Shown one piece after another: positions 1 through 9,682 of a stretch of DNA of 64,000 nt. Position numbers and translations under genes: made by a program. The notes beneath the pieces are model-generated. The model searched no databases and was not told the DNA's origin. It saw only the letters and a program-made list of their open reading frames with translations. The DNA lies in NCBI RefSeq assembly GCF_900100765.1, contig NZ_FNFO01000007.1, forward strand, positions 248,001 through 312,000, read 5' to 3'. The DNA comes from Catalinimonas alkaloidigena (GTDB lineage: Bacteria; Bacteroidota; Bacteroidia; Cytophagales; Flexibacteraceae). Numbering within the stretch: the first letter of the stretch is position 1; every line of letters begins with the position of its first letter.

Positions 1-97
1 TGGTTTCGTCTTTGAGCACTTCGACGGCCTTCTCCAGCGGAAATTCTTCGCGGGTCACGACCTCTTCTTCAACGTTGCCGAATTTGAGTTTTGCCAT
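1..97 (-). CDS. ilvC: Ketol-acid reductoisomerase, N-terminal fragment (cut by window start)
   Basis: Only the first 32 codons lie in the window. The peptide begins MAKLKFGNVEEEVVTREEF and continues PLEKAVEVLKDET, which matches the usual N-terminus of Bacteroidota ketol-acid reductoisomerase just before its NADPH-binding fold. The enzyme converts acetolactate or acetohydroxybutyrate to the dihydroxy acids of valine and isoleucine synthesis. It lies 70 bases after ilvN on the same strand and is the fourth gene of the ilvD-ilvB-ilvN-ilvC operon, so it should share the attenuator upstream of ilvD. The ATG is at 97-95. The identification rests on a short stretch plus context. Confidence 0.85.
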   Translation of the reverse strand, partial: MAKLKFGNVEEEVVTREEFPLEKAVEVLKDET

Positions 98-167
98 GGT
101 AGGGTTTAAAAGGAATTATTAGTAATTGGTTATGAAGTGTGCGGAATGGCCACCGGGGCCGCTTCCA

Positions 168-740
168 TTAATTTCTGCTTAACGAATTGGCGCTGAGGGC
201 TTCCAGTTCTTCCAAGAAGGTTTCGGTACGCCGCTTCGACTTGGAAATGGAGACGCGGGCCGACTGCACGAACTCGATCAGGCCGAACGGCTTCAACTCT
301 TCGTACAGCTGCCGGATCTCCTGCCGCATGCCGGTTTTCTCGATGATCACGTACTCGCGCTCGATCACCAGCACCCGCGCAAAGTGGCGACGAATCATGG
401 TTTCGACCCGGTTGCCGTTCATAAACACTTCCAGCGGCACGCGGTAGAGCGCCATTTCCTGAAAATGCGTCTCTTCTTCTTCGTACAGGAACGCACCCAG
501 TACGTCAATGACGCGCCGAATCTGCTTCACCAGTTTCTCGGCCCGTTCGCGCGTCATTTTCACGACGATCGTGTAGCGGCTCACGCCGGCCACTTCCGTC
601 TCCGACACGTTGATGCTGTCGATGTTGATTTTGCGGCGGGTGAAGATGATGGTGATGGCATTGAGCAGACCGCTCCGGTTTTCGGTCAGGACCGAAATGA
701 TAAACGTGCGTTCCGGGTCGTGGTGTCCGTTGCTTTGCAT
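168..740 (-). CDS. ilvN: Acetolactate synthase small (regulatory) subunit
   Basis: A protein of 190 residues. Residues about 12-85 form an ACT domain (FIISVLTENRSGLLNAI, then an INIDSINVSETE segment), the valine-binding module that gives feedback inhibition of acetolactate synthase. The C-terminal half fits the small-subunit C-terminal domain that contacts the catalytic subunit. It follows ilvB by 69 bases and precedes ilvC, the usual Bacteroidota order. The length is slightly above the common 160-180. Function is secure from sequence and operon position; which amino acid it senses is inferred from the family. Confidence 0.95.
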   Translation of the reverse strand: MQSNGHHDPERTFIISVLTENRSGLLNAITIIFTRRKINIDSINVSETEVAGVSRYTIVVKMTRERAEKLVKQIRRVIDVLGAFLYEEEETHFQEMALYRVPLEVFMNGNRVETMIRRHFARVLVIEREYVIIEKTGMRQEIRQLYEELKPFGLIEFVQSARVSISKSKRRTETFLEELEALSANSLSRN

Positions 741-809
741 AAAGGGTTCCGCCGGGGCGGAAGGTTAAAAGGTTGAAATTCTGTTCACGCTAGCCAGGGA
801 GCGGAGCGG

Positions 810-2591
810 CTACTCCAGTAAAATATCGACCACAGAAGCACCCGTCGGTACCATCGGGAAGACGTTTTCCTCCTGTTCGACGACCACTTCCAGCAAGTAA
901 GGACCGTTGTGGTCCAACATGGTCTGGAGGGCGCCTTTAATGTCTTCGCGGGCTTCCACTTTTTTCGATTCGATGCTGAACGCCTGCGCAATGGCTACGA
1001 AGTTCGGGTTGATCATCTCGGTTGCCGAATAGCGCTTGTCGAAGAACAGCTGCTGCCACTGGCGGACCATGCCGAGGAAGCTGTTGTTGAGGATGACGAT
1101 CTTCACGGGCACTTCGAACTGGAAGATCGTGCCCAGCTCCTGCAACGTCATCTGAAAACCGCCGTCGCCGATGATGGCCACCACTTCGCGCTGCGGGTTG
1201 CCGATTTTTGCACCGATGGCTGCGGGCAGCGCAAAGCCCATGGTGCCCAGCCCGCCCGACGTGATGTTGGTGCGCGGAAACTTGTACTGGTAGTACCGTG
1301 AGGCCGCCATCTGGTGCTGACCTACGTCGGTGACCGTGATGGCCTCGCTGTGGGTCATTTCCGAAATCAGGTTGATCACTTCCGGCATGCGCAGTTTTCC
1401 GGCGGTCGGGTGAACGGACCCCTGTACCACCTTTTCGTGCTCGATTTTATCGCAGGCACGGAACTCAGCGAGCCACTCGTGGTGAGTACGCTGTTCGACC
1501 AGCGGCAGCAATCCCTTCAGCGCCGCTTTGGCGTCGGCATTGATCGCCACCGTGGTCTTCACGTTCTTGTCGATCTCGGCCGGGTCGATCTCGATATGGA
1601 TCAATTTGGCCTGCTTGGCGTAGCGGCTCAGGTCGCCGGTGACCCGGTCGTCGAAACGCATCCCCACCGCAATCAGCACGTCGCATTCGTTGGTCTTGAT
1701 GTTGGGGCCATAATTGCCGTGCATGCCCAGGTAACCCACGTACAGTTCGTGGTCGGTCGGAAACGCCGACAGGCCCAGGAGGGTAGAAGCAACAGGAATG
1801 CCCGTCTTCTCGACAAACGTGCGGAACTCGTCTTGCGCTTCCGAAATCAGCACCCCCTGGCCGACCAGGATGTAAGGCTTTTTGGCCTCGTTGATCAATT
1901 GGGCGGCTTCTTCCAGGCATTTCGGGTCGGCCTTCGGATAGGGCGCGTAGCTGCGGATTTTTTCACACTTCTTGTAGGTGAAGTCGAACGCGGCAAACTG
2001 CGCATCTTTCGTGATGTCGATCAGAACTGGTCCCGGACGCCCCGAACGGGCGATGAAAAAGGCGCGGGCGATGATTTCCGGAATTTCTTCGGCGTTGGTG
2101 ATCTGGCAGTTCCACTTCGTGACCGGCATGGAAATGCCCAGCACGTCGGTTTCCTGGAATGCATCCGTGCCCAGCAGATGCGAAGCCACCTGGCCGGTGA
2201 TGCAGACCAGCGGCGTCGAATCGATTTGCGCGTCGGCCAGCCCGGTAATCAGGTTGGTGGCCCCTGGCCCCGACGTGGCAAAGCAAACGCCCGGTTTGCC
2301 GGTGGCGCGGGCGTAACCCTGGGCGGCGTGGGTAGCGCCTTGTTCGTGCCGTACTAAATAGTGGCGAAGGCGATCCTGGTACCCGAACAGGGCATCGTAA
2401 ATGGGCATGATGGCCCCACCAGGGTAACCAAAAATGGTGTCGACCCCTTCTTCCAGCAGAGAGAGGAGCACTGCTTCGGCTCCGGTGACGCGCACGGGCT
2501 TGGTCGCGGTCGGCATAGACGAGGTCGGCTTCGCGGAAGACTGCGCATCCGTCTGAGCCGCCATAATGTCAGATGAGGCTGGGTTTTTCAT
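810..2591 (-). CDS. ilvB: Acetolactate synthase large (catalytic) subunit
   Basis: A 593-residue thiamine-diphosphate enzyme that condenses two pyruvates, or pyruvate with 2-oxobutyrate, as the first common step to valine, leucine and isoleucine. Visible signatures are [14 protein letters not shown] near residue 57, the catalytic-glutamate stretch [20 protein letters not shown], and the ThDP/Mg motif GDGGFQMTL at 475-483 followed by the NN of VILNN. The first 30 residues are a low-complexity Ser/Ala/Thr-rich extension that most homologues lack; the true start may be an internal Met. Its start overlaps the end of ilvD by 23 bases, which suggests coupled translation. Confidence 0.97.
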   Translation of the reverse strand: MKNPASSDIMAAQTDAQSSAKPTSSMPTATKPVRVTGAEAVLLSLLEEGVDTIFGYPGGAIMPIYDALFGYQDRLRHYLVRHEQGATHAAQGYARATGKPGVCFATSGPGATNLITGLADAQIDSTPLVCITGQVASHLLGTDAFQETDVLGISMPVTKWNCQITNAEEIPEIIARAFFIARSGRPGPVLIDITKDAQFAAFDFTYKKCEKIRSYAPYPKADPKCLEEAAQLINEAKKPYILVGQGVLISEAQDEFRTFVEKTGIPVASTLLGLSAFPTDHELYVGYLGMHGNYGPNIKTNECDVLIAVGMRFDDRVTGDLSRYAKQAKLIHIEIDPAEIDKNVKTTVAINADAKAALKGLLPLVEQRTHHEWLAEFRACDKIEHEKVVQGSVHPTAGKLRMPEVINLISEMTHSEAITVTDVGQHQMAASRYYQYKFPRTNITSGGLGTMGFALPAAIGAKIGNPQREVVAIIGDGGFQMTLQELGTIFQFEVPVKIVILNNSFLGMVRQWQQLFFDKRYSATEMINPNFVAIAQAFSIESKKVEAREDIKGALQTMLDHNGPYLLEVVVEQEENVFPMVPTGASVVDILLE

Positions 2592-4275
2592 GGGGAATTT
2601 CGGTTGATGATAGATCAGTTACACACCCTTTCGCGGCCGAAGAGACCATCCGGGCGTACTTGTACAAAGCGCCGCTCTGGGCTTTGAGGGGAGGAGGCGA
2701 CCACCGCGCGCGACGCTCGGCCAACTCTTCCTCCGACAGTTTGACTTCTATTTTATTAGAACGAGCATCAATTTCGATCAGGTCGCCGTCTTCGACGAGG
2801 GCGATGGTACCACCGACCTGCGCTTCCGGGCTGACGTGCCCAACTACGAAGCCGTGGCTTCCGCCGGAAAAGCGCCCGTCGGTGATCAGCGCCACGTCCT
2901 TACCGAGGCCCGCGCCCATAATGGCCGATGTCGGCTTGAGCATTTCGGGCATGCCGGGGCCGCCCTTCGGACCTTCGTAGCGAATCACCACGACGTTGCC
3001 CTTTTTCACCTTGCCATTGCCGATGCCTTCAATGGCCGCAAACTCGTCGTCGAACACAATGGCCGGCCCTTCGAACCGCTCGCCTTCCTTGCCGGTGATT
3101 TTGGCAACAGCCCCTTCTTCGGCGAGGTTCCCGTAAAGAATTTGCAGGTGCCCTTCGGGTTTGATCGGGTTCTCGATCGGCAGGATGATCTTCTGATCGG
3201 CCGGCAGGTCGGGTGCTTCCTGTAAATTTTCTTCTACCGTTTTGCCGGTGACGGTGAGGCAGTCGCCTTTCAGGAAGCCTTTCTGCAAGAGGTACTTCAT
3301 GACGGCAGGCGTACCGCCGATCGACGGCAGGTCTTCCATCAGGTATTTGCCGCTGGGCTTCAAGTCACCGAGGAGCGGCGTCCGGTCGCTGATCGCCTGG
3401 ATCTTGCTGAGGGTCAGCGGCACGTTGGCACTGTGCGCCATCGCCATCAGGTGCAGCACCGCGTTGGTAGACCCCCCCAGCGCCATCACCACCGTCAGGG
3501 CATTCTCGAACGCCTCGAGCGTCATGATGTCCAGCGGCTTGATGTCTTTTTCGAGCAGAAGGCGCATGGCCGCGCCAATATTCCGGCACTCTGCCTGTTT
3601 TTCGGCACTTATGGCCGGGGAAGACGAGCTGTGCGGCAACGACATGCCCATGGCCTCGATGGCCGACGACATGGTGTTGGCGGTGTACATCCCACCGCAG
3701 GCACCCGCCCCGGGGCAGGCGTTTTTGATCACGCCCTTGTAATCTTCGTCCGAGATGGTGCCGGCAAACTTCTCGCCCAGCGCTTCGAATGCCGAGATAA
3801 TGTTCAGCTTGCGGTCTTTCCAGCAGCCGGAATGAATCGAGCCGCCGTAGAGCAGAATGCCCGGGCGGTTCAGGCGGGCCAGGGCAATCATGGCACCCGG
3901 CATGTTTTTGTCACAGCCCACCACCGTCACCAGGCCGTCGTAGTAGTGTGCGCCCGTCACCGCTTCGATGGAGTCGGCGATGATTTCGCGCGACAGCAGC
4001 GAGTAGCGCATGCCCGCCAGGCCGTTCGAAAGGCCGTCGCTTACGCCGATGGTATGGAAAATCAGACCGACCAGATCGCTGGCCTGTACGCTCGCTTTGG
4101 CCTGCAGGGCCAGCTCGTTGAGGTGCATGTTGCACGTATTGCCCTCGTACCCGGTGCTCACAATCCCCACCTGCGCCTTTTGCATGTCTTCGTCCGTCAG
4201 ACCAATGCCATAAAGCATGGCCTGCGAGGCGGGTTGGGTGGGGTCTTGGGTGAGCTGGCGGCTGTAACGATTCAT
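2569..4275 (-). CDS. ilvD: Dihydroxy-acid dehydratase
   Basis: A 568-residue member of the IlvD/Edd family, which dehydrates 2,3-dihydroxy acids to the 2-oxo acids of valine and isoleucine. The iron-sulfur cysteines are in CDKNMPG and [16 protein letters not shown], and the C-terminal [14 protein letters not shown] motif is present. Length is normal. It is the first structural gene of the leftward ilv operon; 93 bases separate its ATG from the leader-peptide stop codon, and that gap holds an attenuator hairpin. Its 3' end overlaps ilvB. Expression is therefore predicted to depend on branched-chain aminoacyl-tRNA supply. Confidence 0.97.
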   Translation of the reverse strand: MNRYSRQLTQDPTQPASQAMLYGIGLTDEDMQKAQVGIVSTGYEGNTCNMHLNELALQAKASVQASDLVGLIFHTIGVSDGLSNGLAGMRYSLLSREIIADSIEAVTGAHYYDGLVTVVGCDKNMPGAMIALARLNRPGILLYGGSIHSGCWKDRKLNIISAFEALGEKFAGTISDEDYKGVIKNACPGAGACGGMYTANTMSSAIEAMGMSLPHSSSSPAISAEKQAECRNIGAAMRLLLEKDIKPLDIMTLEAFENALTVVMALGGSTNAVLHLMAMAHSANVPLTLSKIQAISDRTPLLGDLKPSGKYLMEDLPSIGGTPAVMKYLLQKGFLKGDCLTVTGKTVEENLQEAPDLPADQKIILPIENPIKPEGHLQILYGNLAEEGAVAKITGKEGERFEGPAIVFDDEFAAIEGIGNGKVKKGNVVVIRYEGPKGGPGMPEMLKPTSAIMGAGLGKDVALITDGRFSGGSHGFVVGHVSPEAQVGGTIALVEDGDLIEIDARSNKIEVKLSEEELAERRARWSPPPLKAQSGALYKYARMVSSAAKGCVTDLSSTEIPHEKPSLI

Positions 4276-4296
4276 AGAATGCGGTTAGAATTAGGT

Positions 4297-4335
4297 GAAA
4301 ATAAAATGCCTTTCTCGCTGAAGGTGAGAAAGGCA
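4297..4335 (-). terminator. Attenuator (intrinsic terminator) in the ilv leader
   Basis: On the minus strand TGCCTTTCTC (4335-4326) and GAGAAAGGCA (4316-4307) form a perfect 10-bp stem with a 9-base loop, followed by TTTTATTTTC (4306-4297). This is a complete intrinsic terminator placed between the leader peptide and ilvD, so it would abort transcription of the operon unless an alternative fold forms. Confidence 0.85.
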
Positions 4336-4360
4336 CTCGATAGTTTCATATGGTATAGGC

Positions 4361-4373
4361 TGCCCTCCTCACC
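4361..4373 (-). promoter_or_regulatory. Antiterminator strand overlapping the leader-peptide stop codon
   Basis: The minus-strand sequence GGTGAGGAGGGCA is complementary over 13 positions, two of them G-U, to TGCCTTTCTCACC at 4335-4323, which is the 5' arm of the attenuator. The two pairings exclude each other. The strand contains the leader peptide's TGA, so a ribosome that finishes the peptide covers it and lets the terminator form, while a ribosome stalled on upstream Ile/Val/Leu codons leaves it free to antiterminate. Confidence 0.75.
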
Positions 4374-4425
4374 CCGTTTGGGGAATGACCACGACGATAA
4401 TGAGAAGGACGAGGCTACGTAGCAT
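4369..4425 (-). CDS. ilv operon leader peptide
   Basis: An ORF of 18 codons encoding MLRSLVLLIIVVVIPQTG, in which 10 of the 13 residues from Leu2 to Ile14 are Leu, Ile or Val, the three products of the pathway encoded downstream. The ATG is at 4425-4423 and the stop TGA at 4371-4369. It lies between a good Bacteroidota-type promoter and the attenuator hairpin. The composition, position and overlap of the stop codon with the antiterminator make it a regulatory leader like IlvL/IlvB leader peptides of Enterobacteria, although unrelated in sequence. The peptide itself probably has no function after translation. Confidence 0.85.
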   Translation of the reverse strand: MLRSLVLLIIVVVIPQTG

Positions 4426-4483
4426 AGTTTCTAAAAAGAGTTCCCGCTTGTGGGCTCATAGAACCTTTGTTCTGATGAGAGCG

Positions 4484-4491
4484 CAAAGCTA
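4484..4491 (-). promoter_or_regulatory. Promoter -7 element of the ilv leader
   Basis: TAGCTTTG on the minus strand matches the Bacteroidota primary sigma -7 consensus TAnnTTTG. TTTTG runs that could serve as the -33 element lie at 4517-4507. Transcription would begin near 4477, about 50 bases before the leader-peptide ATG. A small AGAAC/GTTCT hairpin sits in between (4460-4473). Confidence 0.6.
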
Positions 4492-4883
4492 AACAATACT
4501 TTCTGTCAAAATCAAAATTTCATATAATTTTTTTGGTAAGACGAGTGCCTGGACAAATGATCTAACATCCAAAAGTCGGAATGCAGTGAGATAGGCGGGT
4601 TATAGTAAAAAGCGTTCATGAATTTTTATTATTTCTGTTGCCCGAACCGAATTATTTGCCCTATTTTGCCTGTTCAATACCTTTTGGGCCACCAATTCAT
4701 CCCCATTGTGCTGCCGATATGCGTATCGTTTACCCCGTACTGGAATTCCGACTTACGGACTGGTCTTTCGCTGGATAGCCTAGCAGCAACCGGCGCAAAG
4801 CCCTATTTTTGTGTCCTTTTTACGCAGCACCTTTTATCTTTCCTTACTTTAGTGTAGTCAAGCATCCGTAAACCCCTGGATTT
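4492..4883. other. Divergent ilv/leu intergenic region
   Basis: This AT-rich stretch separates the ilv promoter from leuA. On the plus strand TATTTTTG at 4804-4811 could be the leuA -7 element, but I see no clear -33 partner. No leader peptide rich in Leu codons and no terminator hairpin is visible on the leu side, so the leu operon does not appear to share the ilv attenuation mechanism. Confidence 0.4.
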
Positions 4884-6056
4884 ATGAGTGAACGCATTTA
4901 TATATTCGATACCACCCTGCGCGATGGCGAACAGGCTCCGGGCTGTCAATTGAATACCGACGAGAAAATTACTGTAGCCCAGGCCCTCGAACAACTGGGG
5001 GTAGATGTCATTGAGGCCGGCTTTCCCATTTCCAGTCCCGGCGATTTCCAGTCGGTTGTTGCCATTTCGAAGGCGGTGAGCCAGCCCATCATTACTGGCC
5101 TTTCGCGGGCGGTCGAAAAAGACATTGATCGCGCTGCCGAAGCGCTTCAGTACGCCAAGCGTCCGCGCATCCATACCGGCATCGGAACCTCTGACCAGCA
5201 CATTATTAATAAATTCCGCACCACGCGCGAGAAAGTACTGGAACGAGCAGTAGCTGCGGTGAAGCACGCCAAGAAGTACGTGGAGGACGTAGAATTTTAT
5301 GCGGAAGATGCCGGACGGACCGAAAACGAGTGGCTGGCGCAAGTGCTCGAAGCGGTGATCAAAGCCGGTGCTACAGTGCTGAACATTCCGGATACGACCG
5401 GCTTTTGCCTGCCTGACGAATACGGTGCGAAAATTCGCTTTCTGCGCGAAAACGTGAAAGGCATCGACAAGGCCATCATCTCGGCCCATTGCCACAACGA
5501 CCTGGGATTGGCCACGGCCAACGCCATTGCTGCCGTACAAAACGGCGCGCGGCAAATCGAGTGTACCATCAACGGTGTCGGCGAGCGAGCCGGCAACACC
5601 TCGTTAGAAGAAGTTGTGATGGCGTTCAAGAAACGGGCGGCTGCATTGCCGTATCATACCCACGTCAACTCCACGCGCCTGTACCCGACCAGCCAACTGG
5701 TTTCCAGCCTGATGGGCATGCACGTGCAGGCCAACAAGGCCATCGTCGGCCGGAATGCGTTTGCCCACTCGTCGGGCATTCACCAGGATGGGGTGATCAA
5801 AAATCGCGAGAATTACGAAATCATCGATCCGCAGGAAGTCGGCGTCGGGGAGTCGGTCATCGTGCTGACGGCCCGGAGCGGTCGCGCTGCCCTGCACTAC
5901 AACCTGCAAAAAATCGGCGTAGACCTGACCAAAGAAGAGCTGGAAGTGGCCTACGAACATTTTCTGCAACTGGCCGATCAGTTAAAAATTGTGCAGGACC
6001 AGCACCTGCGCCAAATGGTAGAAGAACTGGCCGCCAAATCCACGATCAAAGTCTAA
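4884..6056 (+). CDS. leuA: 2-isopropylmalate synthase, short form without regulatory domain
   Basis: A 390-residue HMGL-like TIM-barrel enzyme that condenses acetyl-CoA with 2-oxoisovalerate in the first step of leucine synthesis. The N-terminal [17 protein letters not shown] signature and the metal-binding [10 protein letters not shown] near residue 200 are present. Canonical LeuA proteins are about 510-570 residues and carry a C-terminal leucine-binding domain; this one ends after the barrel and helical subdomain. Citramalate or homocitrate synthase activity cannot be excluded from sequence, but the following leuCDB genes favour LeuA. It is the first gene of the leu operon, divergent from ilv. 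Confidence 0.9.
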   Translation: MSERIYIFDTTLRDGEQAPGCQLNTDEKITVAQALEQLGVDVIEAGFPISSPGDFQSVVAISKAVSQPIITGLSRAVEKDIDRAAEALQYAKRPRIHTGIGTSDQHIINKFRTTREKVLERAVAAVKHAKKYVEDVEFYAEDAGRTENEWLAQVLEAVIKAGATVLNIPDTTGFCLPDEYGAKIRFLRENVKGIDKAIISAHCHNDLGLATANAIAAVQNGARQIECTINGVGERAGNTSLEEVVMAFKKRAAALPYHTHVNSTRLYPTSQLVSSLMGMHVQANKAIVGRNAFAHSSGIHQDGVIKNRENYEIIDPQEVGVGESVIVLTARSGRAALHYNLQKIGVDLTKEELEVAYEHFLQLADQLKIVQDQHLRQMVEELAAKSTIKV

Positions 6057-6065
6057 TATACCCGT

Positions 6066-7493
6066 ATGTCTGCCCGTACATTATTTGATAAAATCTGGGA
6101 TCGGCACGTCGTCAAATCCATCGAAGACGGTCCCGACGTGTTGTACATCGACCGTCACTTCATTCACGAAGTGACCAGTCCACAGGCTTTTGCCGGGCTG
6201 GAGCGCCGGGGCATTTCCGTGTTCCGTCCGCAACAGACCATCGCCACGGCCGACCACAACGTTCCTACCAAAGACCAGCACCTCCCGATCCGCGAACTGC
6301 TTTCGCGGCAGCAGGTCGACAAGCTCACCGAGAACTGCGCCAACCACGGTATCGAACTCTACGGACTCAACCACCCTTTTCAGGGCATTGTCCACGTCAT
6401 CGGGCCGGAACTGGGCATCACCCAGCCGGGCATGACCATCGTGTGTGGCGACAGCCATACGTCGACACACGGGGCGTTTGGCGCGATTGCCTTCGGCATC
6501 GGGACGAGCGAGGTAGAACAAGTACTGGCGACGCAGTGCATCCTGCAGGCCCGTCCGAAGCGGATGCGCATCACCATCGACGGCGAACTGGCACCGGGCG
6601 TCACGTCCAAAGACATTATCCTCTACATCATCTCGCAGATTTCGGCCAGCGGCGGCACGGGCTACTTTGTGGAATACGCCGGTTCGGCCATCCGCAGCCT
6701 GAGCATGGAAGCGCGCATGACGATATGCAACATGAGCATCGAAATGGGGGCGCGTGGCGGCATGATTGCACCGGACGAAACCACGTTTGACTACGTACGC
6801 GGCCGGAAATTCGCGCCTCAGGGTGAGGAACTGGAGAAAATGATCGCCTACTGGAAGACGCTGCCCACCGACGAAGGAGCGGCGTTCGATACCGAACTCC
6901 ATTACCGTGCGGAAGATATTCCTCCGATGATCACTTACGGGACCAATCCCGGCATGGGCATCGCCATCGATGGTACCATTCCTGCGGCCGAAGGGGTAGA
7001 GAACGAAGCCGAACGCGCCTCGTTCAGAAAAGCGCTTCAGTACATGGGCCTGGAATCGGGCGCGAAACTGCTGGGCAAACCGATCAGTTACGTATTCATC
7101 GGCAGTTGCACCAACGCCCGCATTGAAGACCTGCGTCAGGTTGCCGCCTTGGTCAAAGGCAAGCAGAAAGCCGAGAACGTCAACGCCATGATCATTCCGG
7201 GATCGAAGCAAGTCGAACTGCAGGCACGCGAAGAAGGGCTGGACCGGATTTTTGCGGAGGCAGGCTTCGAACTGCGCCAACCGGGTTGTTCGGCCTGTCT
7301 GGGCATGAATGAGGACAAAGTGCCGAAAGGCGAGTATTGTGTCTCGACGTCGAACCGGAATTTTGAAGGCCGCCAGGGACCCGGCGCGCGTACGCTGCTG
7401 GCGAGTCCGCTGACCGCCGCCGTGACCGCATTGAATGGGTACATCAGCGATGTGCGCGAAGTATGGGCCGAACAAACACTTGCTAATGGATAA
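6066..7493 (+). CDS. leuC: 3-isopropylmalate dehydratase large subunit
   Basis: A 475-residue aconitase-family protein that with LeuD isomerises 2- to 3-isopropylmalate. The three cluster-ligating cysteines are visible in [10 protein letters not shown] and [12 protein letters not shown], and the N-terminal [19 protein letters not shown] motif is intact. Length is normal. It starts 9 bases after leuA and overlaps leuD by 8 bases, so the two subunits are probably translationally coupled. Confidence 0.97.
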   Translation: MSARTLFDKIWDRHVVKSIEDGPDVLYIDRHFIHEVTSPQAFAGLERRGISVFRPQQTIATADHNVPTKDQHLPIRELLSRQQVDKLTENCANHGIELYGLNHPFQGIVHVIGPELGITQPGMTIVCGDSHTSTHGAFGAIAFGIGTSEVEQVLATQCILQARPKRMRITIDGELAPGVTSKDIILYIISQISASGGTGYFVEYAGSAIRSLSMEARMTICNMSIEMGARGGMIAPDETTFDYVRGRKFAPQGEELEKMIAYWKTLPTDEGAAFDTELHYRAEDIPPMITYGTNPGMGIAIDGTIPAAEGVENEAERASFRKALQYMGLESGAKLLGKPISYVFIGSCTNARIEDLRQVAALVKGKQKAENVNAMIIPGSKQVELQAREEGLDRIFAEAGFELRQPGCSACLGMNEDKVPKGEYCVSTSNRNFEGRQGPGARTLLASPLTAAVTALNGYISDVREVWAEQTLANG

Positions 7494-8067
7494 GTTTCAA
7501 AAACTGGTGTCGACCATCGTGCCGATGCCGATTCGCAATATCGATACCGACCAGATCATTCCGGCGCGTTTCCTGAAAGCCACCACGCGCGAGGGTTTCG
7601 GCGATAACCTGTTCCGCGACTGGCGCTACAACGAAGAGGGCAATCCCAAGGCCGATTTTGTGCTGAACAACCCGGCCGTGCAAGGCGACATTCTGGTAGC
7701 CGGCAAAAACTTCGGGTGCGGTTCGAGCCGCGAGCACGCCGCCTGGGCCATTCACGACTACGGTTTTAAGGTGGTGGTGTCGAGCTTTTTTGCTGACATT
7801 TTCAAGAATAACGCGCTGAACAACGGCCTGTTGCCTGTGCAGATTTCTGACGAGTTTCTGGACTTCATCTTCGAGCAGTACGATGCTAATCCTGCGTTGC
7901 AGCTCGAAGTAGACCTGGAAGCGCAGACGATTGCGGTGCTGGGCGCAGGTCGCCAGGAGTCGTTCGAGATCAATTCCTACAAGAAATACTGCCTGCTTAA
8001 CGGCTACGACGACATCGATTATCTGCTGAGCCAGAAATCGGCAATCGAAGCGTACGAGCAGCACTAA
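7486..8067 (+). CDS. leuD: 3-isopropylmalate dehydratase small subunit
   Basis: A 193-residue aconitase swivel-domain protein. It has the family motifs [14 protein letters not shown] near the N-terminus and [13 protein letters not shown] near residue 70. I chose the ATG at 7486, inside the last codons of leuC, because the family begins MDKFQKL-like at this point; the longer frame upstream only shadows leuC. It forms the heterodimer with LeuC. Confidence 0.96.
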   Translation: MDKFQKLVSTIVPMPIRNIDTDQIIPARFLKATTREGFGDNLFRDWRYNEEGNPKADFVLNNPAVQGDILVAGKNFGCGSSREHAAWAIHDYGFKVVVSSFFADIFKNNALNNGLLPVQISDEFLDFIFEQYDANPALQLEVDLEAQTIAVLGAGRQESFEINSYKKYCLLNGYDDIDYLLSQKSAIEAYEQH

Positions 8068-8090
8068 GTTTATTCCCTTCTTACGTATTC

Positions 8091-9173
8091 ATGCAAAAAC
8101 ACATCGCGGTACTGCCCGGCGACGGCATCGGGCCGGAAGTGACGGAGCAGGCCCTGGAGGTGCTGAAAGCGGTCGAACAGGCATTCGGGCACCAGTTTTC
8201 CTACACGCACGCCCTGGTGGGCGCGGCGGCCATTGACGCAACCGGTAATCCATTTCCTCCGGAAACCGAACAGGCCTGTCGGGAAGCCGACGCCATTCTG
8301 TTTGGTGCTATTGGTCACCCCAAATACGACAACGATCCAAAGGCCAAAGTGCGTCCTGAACAGGGACTGCTGGCCATGCGCCGGAAATTAGGGTTGTTTG
8401 CCAACCTGCGCCCGGTGCAGAGCTATCCGGCTCTGAGTGACATGTCGCCCCTGAAAAACGATCGCCTGGAAGGCGTTGATCTGGTCGTGTTCCGGGAGCT
8501 GACCGGCGGCATTTACTTCGGAGAGCCGCGCGGCCGCAGCGAAAACGGCGAATCGGCGTTCGATACGTGTTTGTATTCCAAAGCAGAAATCGAGCGCATT
8601 GCCAAACTGGCGTTCGAAGCAGCACAGCGCCGTCGGAAAAAGTTAACGCTGGTCGACAAGGCCAACGTGCTGGCTACCTCGCGGTTGTGGCGTGAAACGG
8701 TCAAAGCCATGGCGCCTGCATATCCGGACGTGACGCTCGACTTTATGTTTGTCGACAACGCGGCCATGAAGCTGATCCAGCAACCCGCGTACTTCGACGT
8801 GATCGTAACGGAAAACATGTTCGGCGACATTCTGACCGACGAGGCATCGGTGATTACCGGCTCCCTGGGTATGTTGCCTTCGGCGTCGGTAGGCGACCAA
8901 GTGGCGCTGTTCGAGCCCATCCACGGTTCGTATCCGGAAGCGGCAGGTCAGTCGCGTGCCAACCCCATGGCCGCGATTTTGTCTGCTGCGATGTTGCTCG
9001 AATATGCCTTTGGCATGGCCGAAGAGAGTCAGGCCATCAATCAGGCAGTCGAACAGGTACTGGCCGAAGGGTTCCTGACCGAAGATCTGAACCGCACGAA
9101 TCCGCAGACCACGCAGGCCGTAGGCAGTCGCATTGCTGCTTTGGTCAAAGAATCGGTCGCCGCGAAAAACTGA
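8091..9173 (+). CDS. leuB: 3-isopropylmalate dehydrogenase
   Basis: A 360-residue NAD-dependent decarboxylating dehydrogenase. It has the AVLPGDGIGPEV start, the substrate-loop ELTGGIYFGEPRG near residue 140, and the metal/NAD region NMFGDILTDEASVITGSLGMLPSA, of which the DILTDE core is diagnostic. The C-terminal EPIHGSYPEAAGQ motif is also present. It is the last gene of the leuACDB operon and is followed within 22 bases by a strong hairpin terminator. Confidence 0.97.
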   Translation: MQKHIAVLPGDGIGPEVTEQALEVLKAVEQAFGHQFSYTHALVGAAAIDATGNPFPPETEQACREADAILFGAIGHPKYDNDPKAKVRPEQGLLAMRRKLGLFANLRPVQSYPALSDMSPLKNDRLEGVDLVVFRELTGGIYFGEPRGRSENGESAFDTCLYSKAEIERIAKLAFEAAQRRRKKLTLVDKANVLATSRLWRETVKAMAPAYPDVTLDFMFVDNAAMKLIQQPAYFDVIVTENMFGDILTDEASVITGSLGMLPSASVGDQVALFEPIHGSYPEAAGQSRANPMAAILSAAMLLEYAFGMAEESQAINQAVEQVLAEGFLTEDLNRTNPQTTQAVGSRIAALVKESVAAKN

Positions 9174-9194
9174 TTCAGGTTTCTATCATCATAG

Positions 9195-9238
9195 AAAACG
9201 CGCAAAGCGCCCGCATAAGTGGGCGCTTTGCGCGTTTT
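9195..9238. terminator. Bidirectional terminator after leuB
   Basis: A perfect 18-bp stem: AAAACGCGCAAAGCGCCC pairs with GGGCGCTTTGCGCGTTTT around an 8-base loop. The A- and T-rich ends let it stop both the leu operon and the convergent gene that ends at 9257. Confidence 0.9.
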
Positions 9239-9256
9239 CGTACTTAAGCCTTGGCC

Positions 9257-9682
9257 TTAGCGAACGGCCATCTGCAGGAGCCATGCTTTGGCATCGGCAA
9301 CCGTGCGGAAATGTTCTACTTGAAGGGCACCGGCCTGTTGACTTTTGGCGTGTGCTTTATTCATGGACGCCTGCCCAAAAACATCTTCCGGCACCACAAA
9401 CGCAATGTATTGGACGCCTTCTTCTTTGACACGCGGAAACCAAACGTCCTTGATCAGATCCTGGCTTCCCGGTGCGTAGACTTTAACGCCCCGCAGGTCT
9501 ACCAAGCATTTCTTCAAGCCCAGTGCCTGAATCATCGCAAACTCGTGCTGACAAACGGCTTCTAGCTGTTTTAAGGGGATAAATCCATTCAATGTGACCG
9601 ACAAGCAATCGAGTGCCAGGTCGTGTATCACCTGGGCGTTGGTTGTAAGTAAGTTGGCTACTTTCTGCTCAATTGTCTTCAT
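9257..9682 (-). CDS. STAS/SpoIIAA-like hypothetical protein
   Basis: A 141-residue cytosolic protein with no signal peptide. The pattern of a central VDLRGVKVYA strand, then WFPRVKEEGVQYIAFVVP and a C-terminal helix AKAWLLQMA, resembles the SpoIIAA-like/STAS fold seen in many short Bacteroidota proteins of unknown role. No phosphorylatable Ser is obvious at the anti-anti-sigma position. It is monocistronic, convergent with the leu operon, and no partner kinase or sigma factor is nearby. Fold assignment is by eye and function is unknown. Confidence 0.55.
   Translation of the reverse strand: MKTIEQKVANLLTTNAQVIHDLALDCLSVTLNGFIPLKQLEAVCQHEFAMIQALGLKKCLVDLRGVKVYAPGSQDLIKDVWFPRVKEEGVQYIAFVVPEDVFGQASMNKAHAKSQQAGALQVEHFRTVADAKAWLLQMAVR

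Noticed and set aside
4618-4857. A 79-codon frame before leuA as a possible leucine leader peptide
   Set aside because: It is not enriched in Leu, Val or Ile codons in a run, and no terminator or competing hairpin follows.
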